DNA of 64,000 nt from Citrobacter tructae (lineage in GTDB: Bacteria; Pseudomonadota; Gammaproteobacteria; Enterobacterales; Enterobacteriaceae), in the NCBI RefSeq assembly GCF_004684345.1, contig NZ_CP038469.1:1054001-1118000 (forward strand), written 5' to 3'. The notes under the pieces were generated by a model, which was given only the letters and a program-made list of their open reading frames with translations, had not been told where the DNA came from and ran no database searches. Positions 1 through 7,542 of the stretch are shown here, one piece after another (the stretch's first letter is position 1; every line of letters starts with the position of its first letter). The position numbers and the translations under genes were made by a program.

Positions 1-215
1 GTAATGTCCGGTCGCGCCGCTTCACGCAGCACAACTTTACCGGCAGCCTGTTCAATCTCTTTCGCCATCTCCTGGTAAATGGCCTGTTGTGCATCAGGAT
101 TTTTAACCTTCTTCACGCCGTGCAGGCGGCGGGAAAAACGCTGCCTGTCACGCAGCATCAGCGATTCCAGCTGGTTCTGCAACATAGCGAAGGTGAGTTT
201 TTGTTGTTCTGTCAT
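1..215 (-). CDS. hrpA: ATP-dependent RNA helicase HrpA, N-terminal fragment
   Basis: Only the first 71 codons of this DEAH-box RNA helicase are in the window; the gene runs off the left edge on the minus strand. The protein begins MTEQQKLTFAMLQNQLESLM and continues with a basic stretch (RDRQRFSRRLHGVKKVK), matching the start of enterobacterial HrpA. None of the helicase motifs lies in this piece, so the call rests on N-terminal similarity and on the neighbour azoR, which is next to hrpA in E. coli. In the family, HrpA acts on mRNA processing and rescues collided ribosomes. The gene is divergent from azoR, with about 200 bp between them. Confidence 0.9.
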   Translation of the reverse strand, partial: MTEQQKLTFAMLQNQLESLMLRDRQRFSRRLHGVKKVKNPDAQQAIYQEMAKEIEQAAGKVVLREAARPDI

Positions 216-405
216 AGCGTTAGAGGGCAGTGCTCTGCCGGGTTAAATCTCTTTAAGATGATAGGTATAGAGTACCACATCGGTGCTTTTCATGTGTTGT
301 TCAATAATTTCGAACATAGGATTCGATATATTGCGCTATCACTGCGGCAGAATTGTGAATAAAGTGTCAACAAGCAACGGGGCATATCCCCTTTCAAACA
401 CATAA

Positions 406-1023
<618 letters not shown>

Positions 1024-1030
1024 TGACTTT

Positions 1031-1054
1031 CCCTCTCACCATCCGGTGGGAGGG
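1031..1054 (+). terminator. Hairpin downstream of azoR
   Basis: CCCTCTCACC and GGTGGGAGGG form a 10-bp stem with one G-T wobble and a four-base loop (ATCC), starting 8 bases after the azoR stop codon. Only a short, mixed T tract follows, so it is either a weak terminator or a 3'-end stabilising hairpin. Confidence 0.55.
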
Positions 1055-1067
1055 ATTCTACCCTCAC

Positions 1068-1259
1068 TTACTTCTTTGCCTGCGCCTGCATCTGCTTGCC
1101 GTGAATGCGATTAATATCACGCCAAATAGTTGCATAATCCCTGCATTTCGCCAGATTCTCTTCCCAGCAATGACGCAAAAACTGTTCAGGCTCCGCGACA
1201 TCCCGGCTTAACAGTTTGAATACCCAACGATTCCAGACATACCACTTGAAAAGCCACAT
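1068..1259 (-). CDS. Small hypothetical protein, 63 aa
   Basis: A 63-codon gene, convergent with azoR. The start ATG is preceded by GGAGTGAAATC, a clear ribosome binding site, which supports real translation. The protein is rich in Trp, Arg and Lys (MWLFKWYVWNRWVFKLLSRD at the start) and ends in a charged, Gln/Lys-rich tail. It has no signal peptide or clear membrane span and no motif I recognise. I do not recognise the family. It lies downstream of the ynb operon on the same strand, 84 bp after the 133-aa membrane protein gene, so it could be co-transcribed. Confidence 0.6.
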   Translation of the reverse strand: MWLFKWYVWNRWVFKLLSRDVAEPEQFLRHCWEENLAKCRDYATIWRDINRIHGKQMQAQAKK

Positions 1260-1343
1260 GATTTCACTCCAGGACGCTACCGGAGGGGAACTATATCAGT
1301 ATCAACACCGCGCCGTGTGGCAACTATTGCGCTGCCACAAACA

Positions 1344-1745
1344 CTATATCAGCATCATCAACCAGGCCGCCCACAACGCAGCAACCCAATAAAGCGTGCG
1401 CCGAAACTGTGTCAACGCCCCCGCCTGACGCTCAGTCAAAGTTAGCGTCTTCAGCCTGTCGCGCCGCCAGATAGCGTAAAGCGCCTCTCCGGCCTGCGTG
1501 TTGTTTTGCTCAGCGAGCAGCGAAAAATAACGAACGTCAAGCCACAGTCGCCAGCAGCCAAACCAGACGCTGGCGCACAGCAGCGCGATAACCGCACGGA
1601 ACACACCTGACTGTGCGACAAAAATCACCCACACCATCGGCGGTACGCTAAAAAGCAGGATGAAGCGCCAGCTTGCCAGCGTGTGCCGCAGCAAATCGCG
1701 TTGCAGTGCCTCATCATTTGTTACACCGTCACTTTCTGCTGCCAT
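1344..1745 (-). CDS. Small inner membrane protein at the end of the ynb operon
   Basis: A 133-residue protein with two hydrophobic segments near residues 27-63 ([17 protein letters not shown] and [14 protein letters not shown]) and a third at the C-terminus ([16 protein letters not shown]). A soluble charged stretch (about residues 70-110) lies between them, so it is probably an inner membrane protein with three spans. It overlaps the 3' end of ynbD by 25 bp, as expected for a translationally coupled last gene of the phospholipid cluster. I do not recognise a named family. The start is the first in-frame ATG, and a GGAG lies about 12 bases upstream, so the exact start is uncertain. Confidence 0.65.
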   Translation of the reverse strand: MAAESDGVTNDEALQRDLLRHTLASWRFILLFSVPPMVWVIFVAQSGVFRAVIALLCASVWFGCWRLWLDVRYFSLLAEQNNTQAGEALYAIWRRDRLKTLTLTERQAGALTQFRRTLYWVAALWAAWLMMLI

Positions 1746-3025
1746 TGCTGTAGCATCTCCAGATGTTTATCCGTCAGCACCACCTGTGCCCTACGTTCGC
1801 GAATATGAGCCACTGCCTGCTCTGCCGTCGCCACATGGCTGTACTGCAACAGCCACGCCGCAACCACCATCGCACTGCGCGACAGCCCCAACGCACAATG
1901 AACCAACACCGCCCCCTGCTCCTGACGCAGCCTTTCCAGCCCATCAACTGCTTGCTGTAATTCTGCTTCCTCCGGAATCACCAGATCCAACATAGGTATG
2001 CAAGAATAGGCTCGCATGGCGGTAGCACGCCCACGTGCAAACTCAAAGGTGAGGTCCAGCACCGCATTTTGTTCAGGAACACAGCGCGGAAAGCTGCCGA
2101 GATAAACGCCAGCAGCAATGTTGCTCACTGGCGGTAAACGGCGGGTAAACCAGCGCATCGACAACCACATCCCGATTCGCCACGGCAGCGTCAACCCATA
2201 CACGGCGGGCGGCAGTCGGCCCTGCTCATCTTTACCCGTAGCCGCTGTGCCGAATCCGCCATAGCCGTAGCTCACCATCAGCAACGATACGGCAGGCCAC
2301 AGCAGCCAGGAGGTCAGCCATGCGCCAGCGGCAAGGCACAACACGGCACCCAACAGATAGCGTCGCATCAGCCTTAATCGCGCCGCATCTGGCTGGCACC
2401 AGCGCCAACGGCGTTGTTCCGGCACCATCCAGTCAATCAGCATACCTGCCGCCAGACCGGTAATGATATCGATAAAATGATGCTGCCAGGTGGTGAGCAC
2501 CGACACGGCGATCAGTAAGAACCAACCGTCGCACAGCCTGCGCCAGCCACCGCTAAGATGGTGACTGAAATGCCGCCACAGCAGCCAGCAGAGGATAATA
2601 TGCAGCGATGGAGACTGGTTATAGGGCAAGTCGAACTGTTCGAGCTGGGCAAACAGCCAGCCTGCCGCGCCGTTGACTTCAGGGCGCGTAAAACTAAACT
2701 GGAGTGGGAACAACAAAAAACCGACGCAGGCGATAAGCGACGCCAGTATCAGACGCCACACCAGACGCCGTTGTTCGAATCGCGTGGCGCAGACAAACAG
2801 CGACAGCCCGTAAAACAGATCCAGACTCCAGTAAGGCAGAATGGTCCACTGAAGAAAGGGAATGGCAGACTCCCAGCCAAACACGATACTGCCGACGTTA
2901 TCATGCTGTGCGTCCTGCCAGGCAGTAAACTGATTGACCTGACCATAAGTAAGGAAGAAAAAAGGTGCCAGCAGCAATAACCAGCCAACTGCCTGCACCA
3001 GCACCTTACGACGTTCAGTCCCCAC
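1721..3025 (-). CDS. ynbD: YnbD: PAP2-like membrane domain fused to a dual-specificity phosphatase
   Basis: 434 residues from a GTG start at 3025, close to the roughly 430 aa of E. coli YnbD. An upstream in-frame ATG at 3067 would lie deep inside ynbC and is less likely. The N-terminal half has several hydrophobic segments (from [17 protein letters not shown]) with PAP2-like signatures: SLHIILCWL and, later, [16 protein letters not shown]. The C-terminal domain carries the Cys-phosphatase loop [10 protein letters not shown], i.e. HC-x5-R followed by Ser. A lipid-phosphate or protein phosphatase at the inner membrane is inferred; the substrate is unknown. It overlaps ynbC by 11 bp. Confidence 0.87.
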   Translation of the reverse strand: MGTERRKVLVQAVGWLLLLAPFFFLTYGQVNQFTAWQDAQHDNVGSIVFGWESAIPFLQWTILPYWSLDLFYGLSLFVCATRFEQRRLVWRLILASLIACVGFLLFPLQFSFTRPEVNGAAGWLFAQLEQFDLPYNQSPSLHIILCWLLWRHFSHHLSGGWRRLCDGWFLLIAVSVLTTWQHHFIDIITGLAAGMLIDWMVPEQRRWRWCQPDAARLRLMRRYLLGAVLCLAAGAWLTSWLLWPAVSLLMVSYGYGGFGTAATGKDEQGRLPPAVYGLTLPWRIGMWLSMRWFTRRLPPVSNIAAGVYLGSFPRCVPEQNAVLDLTFEFARGRATAMRAYSCIPMLDLVIPEEAELQQAVDGLERLRQEQGAVLVHCALGLSRSAMVVAAWLLQYSHVATAEQAVAHIRERRAQVVLTDKHLEMLQQWQQKVTV

Positions 3026-4775
3026 GCCGCACCGCCATGGAGACGGTGAAAATCCCCCATTCATCAATCAGCTGCGTGCACTTATCAAATCCGGCTTCTC
3101 GCACCAGCGCATCCATTTCGCCCTGCGTACGCACGCGCATCACCCAGGCTTTGCCATCTTTGTGGCTGGTCAGCGACCAGGCGATGGTTTTTAACTGCGG
3201 ATGCCAGGGCTGGCCGGTGTAGATCAGCACGCCTCCCGGTGCTATCGCGTCTGCCAGACCGGCGAGCGAATTGCGTACCAGCGTATTTTCGGGAAAGAGT
3301 TCATATAAACCCGAGACAATACCCAGCGTAGGACGCGGTTCCAGCGACGCCAGTTGGTCACGGTTGAAGGCATCGCCCTGCTCGAAACGGGCAATCTCAG
3401 CCATGCCGCGGCTGGCAATCATCTCGCTGCCTTTCTTGACGTTCAGTTCGCTGTAATCGCGCAGTAAAATCGAGTTGACCGCCGCTTCGCTTTCCAGCGC
3501 GTCGAGAACATAGCGCCCGTGTCCGGCCGCGATATCCACCACATGCACCGCACTTCCCTGCTCTGCAAGCTGTGCAACCGCCTGACGAATCAGCATCTGC
3601 AAATGGACCTTACGCTGGCGAATCCCCTTCCAGCCCACGCTATTCAGATAGTTTTTGTCAATCAAGCGCCCCAGCGCGCTGCTGCCCTGAGGCTGATTGC
3701 GATAGACATAATCCAGCGTACTGCCCGAATCAAAACCGGTATCAAACCCCAGACGGACGCCCGTTGATTGCGTCCCGAGCAATTTCATCCCATAGCGCAG
3801 GCCACGGTAGGCAATATCGTCGAGCGAATACGGCGCAGGTCCGCCGCTCAGCATCCGCCAGCTGTCTGCACCGGGGCTCCAGCGGTCTTCATGAGTGTAA
3901 TCAAAACGCTGCGGCGGCATCGCGTACAGCGTGTCGATAAAATCGCGCATTTTGTCAAACGCCAGATGCCGGTCCTTCTCGCCCAGCGTGTCGTGATAAA
4001 ACCCCGGCAGCACGTGCAGTTCCTTGAGCGGGTTTCTCAGGCGCTGATAAAAATCAATCTGCGGCTGGCGATGTACAACAAAATCGGACCCGGAGACCAA
4101 CAACTGCAACGGCAAGGTAATGGCACCGGCATCACTGACAATACGTTCCGCGGTTTTATAGAGATCGAGCAGGATGTTCACCGCAATCGCCCGGGTGATG
4201 TGTTTATCCTGGTTAAAGCTCGCCACGCGCTCAGTATCGTGCGTCAGGTATTTGCCTTTGACGTAGGAGTTGACGAAAAACAGGCCGCGCAGGCGATGCA
4301 TTAACGCCAGTCCTGGACGAGCAAACGGCACGTACAATTTGACTTTGAATGCCGGTGACGCCAGCACCAGTCCGCGAATAAAAGGCGCATAATCATGGGC
4401 CCAGGTCGCCGCTAGCACCGCGCCCACGCTTTGCGCCACCACCACCACATCTTCCATTGCGGCCTGACTGTCGGCAGCAGCAAAACGCACAAACTCGTCA
4501 ACATCCTGCACTGAGCGCGCCAGCGATGGGCTATACCCGCGTTGGCCCGGCGATTGTCCGTGACCTCGCGCATCCCAGGCATAGAACGCGGTGTCCGGCA
4601 TTGCCAGCTCATCCACAATGTGTTGCAAACGCCCGGAATGTTCGTGCCCACGATGAAACAGGACGATCACTTTGGGCGCAGAACCAGCGGCTAATGCCGG
4701 CCAGTGGCGAAAAAACAACGCGGTGTTGTCGCTGGTCAAAAACGGGCGTTCATCCGGCACTCGAGTGTTAGTCAT
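3015..4775 (-). CDS. ynbC: YnbC: alpha/beta hydrolase fused to an SAM-dependent methyltransferase-like domain
   Basis: 586 residues from the ATG at 4775 ([17 protein letters not shown]), matching the length of E. coli YnbC (about 585). A longer reading frame upstream overlaps the preceding gene and lacks family similarity. Residues 1 to about 300 look like a serine alpha/beta hydrolase or lysophospholipase: [14 protein letters not shown], then AQSVGAV in place of a canonical GxSxG elbow, and a late His in GFYHD. The C-terminal part contains [16 protein letters not shown], a class I SAM-binding motif I. The start overlaps the acyltransferase stop by 8 bp, so the genes are co-translated. A role in membrane lipid modification is inferred. 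Confidence 0.88.
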   Translation of the reverse strand: MTNTRVPDERPFLTSDNTALFFRHWPALAAGSAPKVIVLFHRGHEHSGRLQHIVDELAMPDTAFYAWDARGHGQSPGQRGYSPSLARSVQDVDEFVRFAAADSQAAMEDVVVVAQSVGAVLAATWAHDYAPFIRGLVLASPAFKVKLYVPFARPGLALMHRLRGLFFVNSYVKGKYLTHDTERVASFNQDKHITRAIAVNILLDLYKTAERIVSDAGAITLPLQLLVSGSDFVVHRQPQIDFYQRLRNPLKELHVLPGFYHDTLGEKDRHLAFDKMRDFIDTLYAMPPQRFDYTHEDRWSPGADSWRMLSGGPAPYSLDDIAYRGLRYGMKLLGTQSTGVRLGFDTGFDSGSTLDYVYRNQPQGSSALGRLIDKNYLNSVGWKGIRQRKVHLQMLIRQAVAQLAEQGSAVHVVDIAAGHGRYVLDALESEAAVNSILLRDYSELNVKKGSEMIASRGMAEIARFEQGDAFNRDQLASLEPRPTLGIVSGLYELFPENTLVRNSLAGLADAIAPGGVLIYTGQPWHPQLKTIAWSLTSHKDGKAWVMRVRTQGEMDALVREAGFDKCTQLIDEWGIFTVSMAVRRGD

Positions 4776-5409
4776 GAGGGTGCTGTCCTGTGGTTTGTTG
4801 CTGAAGCAGCAACAATTGCTGCCTGAGATCGTCCATGAAGATGTGTTTATCGCAATCGGCGGCCAGCGGCCTGCCAATGTTGACGTCAATAAACAGCGGC
4901 AGCGGAATACGATTCCCCTTCGCCATCACGTGCTCTGTCCCACGCAGCCAGACGGGAATAATCGGCACCTCCGGCATGCGCTGACTGAGGTGCCAGACAC
5001 CGGATTTCAGCGGGGCCAGCAGCCCTGGTTCACCACGCGTCCCTTCAGGGAAAAGGATCAGTATTTTGCCGTCGCGTAATGCCTGTTCACACTGCGCCAG
5101 CGGGTTGGTTTCACCGCCCTTACGCGTGATCGGAATAATATTGAGAATATTGAGCGCAAACCAGGCCATCCATTTATTACGCAGAAAATAGTCAGCCGCC
5201 GCCACCGGATGGATAGCCCCCTGACGACGCAGCGGAAACAGCGACAACAGCGCAAAAACATCCATATGGCTGTTGTGATTCGCCACCACGATCGCCGGCC
5301 CCTGCTTCGGCAGTCGATCCCGGTGCCTGACGCGCAGCCCAAGCCACAGCCAAATCACCGGCCAGACGATGCACAGCGTAAACAGCGTTCGCAGAAATGA
5401 ATTGATCAT
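4768..5409 (-). CDS. PlsC-like 1-acyl-glycerol-3-phosphate acyltransferase
   Basis: 213 residues with an N-terminal membrane anchor (LRTLFTLCIVWPVIWLWLG) and the two hallmark motifs of glycerolipid acyltransferases: NHNSHMD, the HX4D catalytic motif (around residue 45), and FPEGTRGEPG (around 120), which binds the phosphate. PlsC enzymes acylate lysophosphatidic acid to phosphatidic acid at the inner membrane. It lies 3 bp after ynbB and overlaps ynbC, so it is an integral part of the operon. As I recall K-12, ynbABCD has no acyltransferase between ynbB and ynbC. The real acyl acceptor is unknown, since the main plsC lies elsewhere. Confidence 0.85.
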   Translation of the reverse strand: MINSFLRTLFTLCIVWPVIWLWLGLRVRHRDRLPKQGPAIVVANHNSHMDVFALLSLFPLRRQGAIHPVAAADYFLRNKWMAWFALNILNIIPITRKGGETNPLAQCEQALRDGKILILFPEGTRGEPGLLAPLKSGVWHLSQRMPEVPIIPVWLRGTEHVMAKGNRIPLPLFIDVNIGRPLAADCDKHIFMDDLRQQLLLLQQQTTGQHPHD

Positions 5410-5412
5410 AAG

Positions 5413-6330
5413 TTAGTAGTAAAAGTAGCGAATGAAGTGGAAAAACACCGGGGCGGTGAAGATCAGTGAATCCAGCCGATCGAGAATACCGCCATGGCCG
5501 GGCAACAGCGTACCGCTGTCTTTCACACCAATGTCGCGCTTAATGGCCGACATCACCACATCGCCACAGAAGCCGCTGATCCCGATAATAAACCCTGCCA
5601 ACATCGCCATTGGTATACTTAACGGCGTCATTATTGGCCCCAGCAGCGCCGCCGCAAACGTGGTGGTCGCCACGCCGCCGACCAGACCCGCCAGCGTTTT
5701 GTTGGGGCTGACCTTTGGTATCACCTTAATGCGCCCCATTGATTTACCCCACAGGTACTGCGCAATGTCGTTGAATTCCGTCAAACCGACGAGGAAGAGC
5801 ACCAGCAGTGCGCCGGTCTGCTTGCCATCTGCGGGCAGCACCAGCAAGAATGCAACGTGGCTGAACGCAAACACGGTGGTCATCAGGCTCCAGTGATGCT
5901 GGGAGGCGTAGCGTAAAAATCCCTGGGTGTCGCCGGCGATCACCATGCGGACGGGCAAGAATAAAAATGCATACACCGGGATAAACACCACAAACATGCC
6001 GTACCAGTTGATGCCAATCAGCCAGTAGTTAACAGGAATCGCAATAAACATCCACAATAGCGGCATGCGATCGGTCTGGCGCGAAGGGGCCAACGTTAAA
6101 AACTCCTTTAACGCCATAAAACTTACCAGCGCAAAGAAGGTCAATGCCAGCCAATGCGGGCTTAAGATCGCCAGCGAAAACAGAACAATGATCACCCACC
6201 AGGTGCGGATACGCAGCGTCAGCTCACGCCAGTCTTTACCCGGACGCCGCCATACCAGCAGACCATTCAACAGCGTCGCAATCAGCAGTAAGGCAAAAAT
6301 CACCGCCAGCGATTTTTCTAGCAGCATCAT
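5413..6330 (-). CDS. ynbB: YnbB: CdsA-like phosphatidate cytidylyltransferase
   Basis: 305 residues and about eight hydrophobic segments throughout, as in CdsA-type CTP:phosphatidate cytidylyltransferases. The C-terminal block runs SPNKTLAGLVGG, then FCGDVVMSAIKRDIGVKDSG, then LLPGHGGILDRLDSL, which is the CDS signature with its conserved Lys, Asp and the GHGGxxDRxDS motif. It should make a CDP-diacylglycerol-like donor at the inner membrane. ATGA overlap with ynbA (6327-6330) couples translation, and the product is the expected substrate for YnbA. E. coli YnbB is about 298 aa. Confidence 0.9.
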   Translation of the reverse strand: MMLLEKSLAVIFALLLIATLLNGLLVWRRPGKDWRELTLRIRTWWVIIVLFSLAILSPHWLALTFFALVSFMALKEFLTLAPSRQTDRMPLLWMFIAIPVNYWLIGINWYGMFVVFIPVYAFLFLPVRMVIAGDTQGFLRYASQHHWSLMTTVFAFSHVAFLLVLPADGKQTGALLVLFLVGLTEFNDIAQYLWGKSMGRIKVIPKVSPNKTLAGLVGGVATTTFAAALLGPIMTPLSIPMAMLAGFIIGISGFCGDVVMSAIKRDIGVKDSGTLLPGHGGILDRLDSLIFTAPVFFHFIRYFYY

Positions 6331-6932
6331 TTTGTCCCCTCTTGGCGTAATGCACTTTTGCAGCGGTTAACGACCGTCCACAGCAACAATAATGTGGCAA
6401 TGCCCCAAACGACGTTGTTCCACTGCACCAGCTGCGGCCACAGCGCCAGTGCCAGCCCCCATGCGCCAAACACCAGTGCCCTGTCGCTCTTGCCCAACGG
6501 CCCGGCATAGCTGCGCACGCCATTGATAGTTTGTGCCAGCACGCCGCAGAACTCCGTCATTACCGTACAAAACAGCATGGCCAGCACCAGCAGCGCGTTA
6601 CTGCCTGGGAGCAGCATAAAGGGCAGATACAGCGCGAGATCGGAGAGAATATCTCCGGTTTCATTGAGAATAGCGCCCAGACGGGATTGTTGATTACATT
6701 CACGCGCCAGCATGCCGTCCAGCGCATTGAGGGCCATGCGTATAAATAAAATGATGGGTAAAAGAATGAAGAGTTTAGGGTTGGGGAAAATAAACAGCAC
6801 CGCGCCAGTGATAAAAGAAAGCGCCATCGCGGCCAGAGTAACGTGATTGGCGGTGACGTTTTTTTTCTCTAACCAGAACATTAGCGGGCGTAAAAGCGCC
6901 TGGAAGGCAGGCTTTATCTGATAAAGCGTCAT
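6327..6932 (-). CDS. ynbA: YnbA: CDP-alcohol phosphatidyltransferase family protein
   Basis: 201 residues from ATG 6932 (GGAG five bases upstream), the K-12 length; a GTG at 6938 and ATG at 6935 are in frame just upstream. It is multi-spanning and carries the CDP-alcohol phosphatidyltransferase region: NALDGMLAR followed by GAILNETGD. The family consensus is D-x2-DG-x2-AR-x8-G-x3-D-x3-D. Here the first and third aspartates are Asn, while the second and fourth are kept. K-12 YnbA appears to share these changes. The product would transfer a phosphatidyl group from CDP-DAG to an unknown alcohol. It is the first gene of the operon. Confidence 0.88.
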   Translation of the reverse strand: MTLYQIKPAFQALLRPLMFWLEKKNVTANHVTLAAMALSFITGAVLFIFPNPKLFILLPIILFIRMALNALDGMLARECNQQSRLGAILNETGDILSDLALYLPFMLLPGSNALLVLAMLFCTVMTEFCGVLAQTINGVRSYAGPLGKSDRALVFGAWGLALALWPQLVQWNNVVWGIATLLLLWTVVNRCKSALRQEGTK

Positions 6933-7019
6933 CATCACTCCTTGATAATTCGTTGATTCAATTATAGTGGATCAATTAATCGTTGCCTGCCTGATACATC
7001 TCATTGATTAAAAATCAGA

Positions 7020-7346
7020 TTACTTTTTCAACCACTTCCCGTTAATGCCCTGGACGTATTCCCCTGGTTTGGCGCGAGCCACCAGTTTTTGTCCGGCCAT
7101 TTTTGCCACTTCATCAACGGGAATATTGTTACTCTCGGCCAGCTGTTGGTAGCTGGCGCTACGCGCTTTGTTAATCTCACTCACCAGCGACTGGGTTTCC
7201 GCATCGGTCTTCAATGCGACAAGGTAGCCATTGAGCGTTTCACCCACCCGTCCCTGGGTTCTGGCGTCCGCCAGGGTCAGGGCAAAGGCGTTAGCGCTCA
7301 ACAAACTTAGCAGCAGTATGGTCACTTTTAGCTGTTTTTTCATCAT
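7020..7346 (-). CDS. ydbL: YdbL: periplasmic DUF1318 protein, partner of YnbE/YdbH
   Basis: 108 residues from ATG 7346, the K-12 length, preceded by TGAGG; an upstream in-frame start would overlap ynbE. A cleavable signal peptide (KKQLKVTILLLSLLSANAFA) leads to a small DUF1318 domain rich in Lys and Ala. In E. coli, YdbL is reported to act with YnbE and YdbH, probably limiting YnbE multimerisation in the lipid-transport bridge. It is the third gene of the ydbH-ynbE-ydbL operon, starting 4 bp after ynbE ends. Confidence 0.92.
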   Translation of the reverse strand: MMKKQLKVTILLLSLLSANAFALTLADARTQGRVGETLNGYLVALKTDAETQSLVSEINKARSASYQQLAESNNIPVDEVAKMAGQKLVARAKPGEYVQGINGKWLKK

Positions 7347-7350
7347 CACC

Positions 7351-7542
7351 TCAGAATAAATCACTGCGTGATTTCAACAGGCTCTCGACGTCTTTATCGA
7401 CTTTAATATGGATCTCATGCTCGATTTTGACGTTCATATTGATGGTGATGGGCTCTTTCGGCGCTGCAACTTCAATGCGCGGGGTGCACCCTACCAGCAA
7501 AGATGACGCCAGCAGTCCCAGCATGGCCGCGATAGTTTTCAT
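7351..7542 (-). CDS. ynbE: YnbE: outer-membrane lipoprotein of the YdbH bridge
   Basis: 63 residues with a lipoprotein signal peptide: KTIAAMLGLLASSLLVGC, with the lipobox LVGC giving the lipidated Cys at residue 19. The short mature part (EVAAPKEPITINMNVKIEHE) alternates polar and hydrophobic residues, consistent with beta-strand augmentation onto YdbH. In E. coli, YnbE sits in the outer membrane and completes an intermembrane bridge with YdbH for phospholipid homeostasis. Its ATG overlaps the ydbH stop (ATGA at 7539-7542), so the two are translationally coupled. Confidence 0.93.
   Translation of the reverse strand: MKTIAAMLGLLASSLLVGCTPRIEVAAPKEPITINMNVKIEHEIHIKVDKDVESLLKSRSDLF

Noticed and set aside
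3768..4304. 178-aa plus-strand frame opposite ynbC
   Set aside because: Antisense shadow without recognisable domain.
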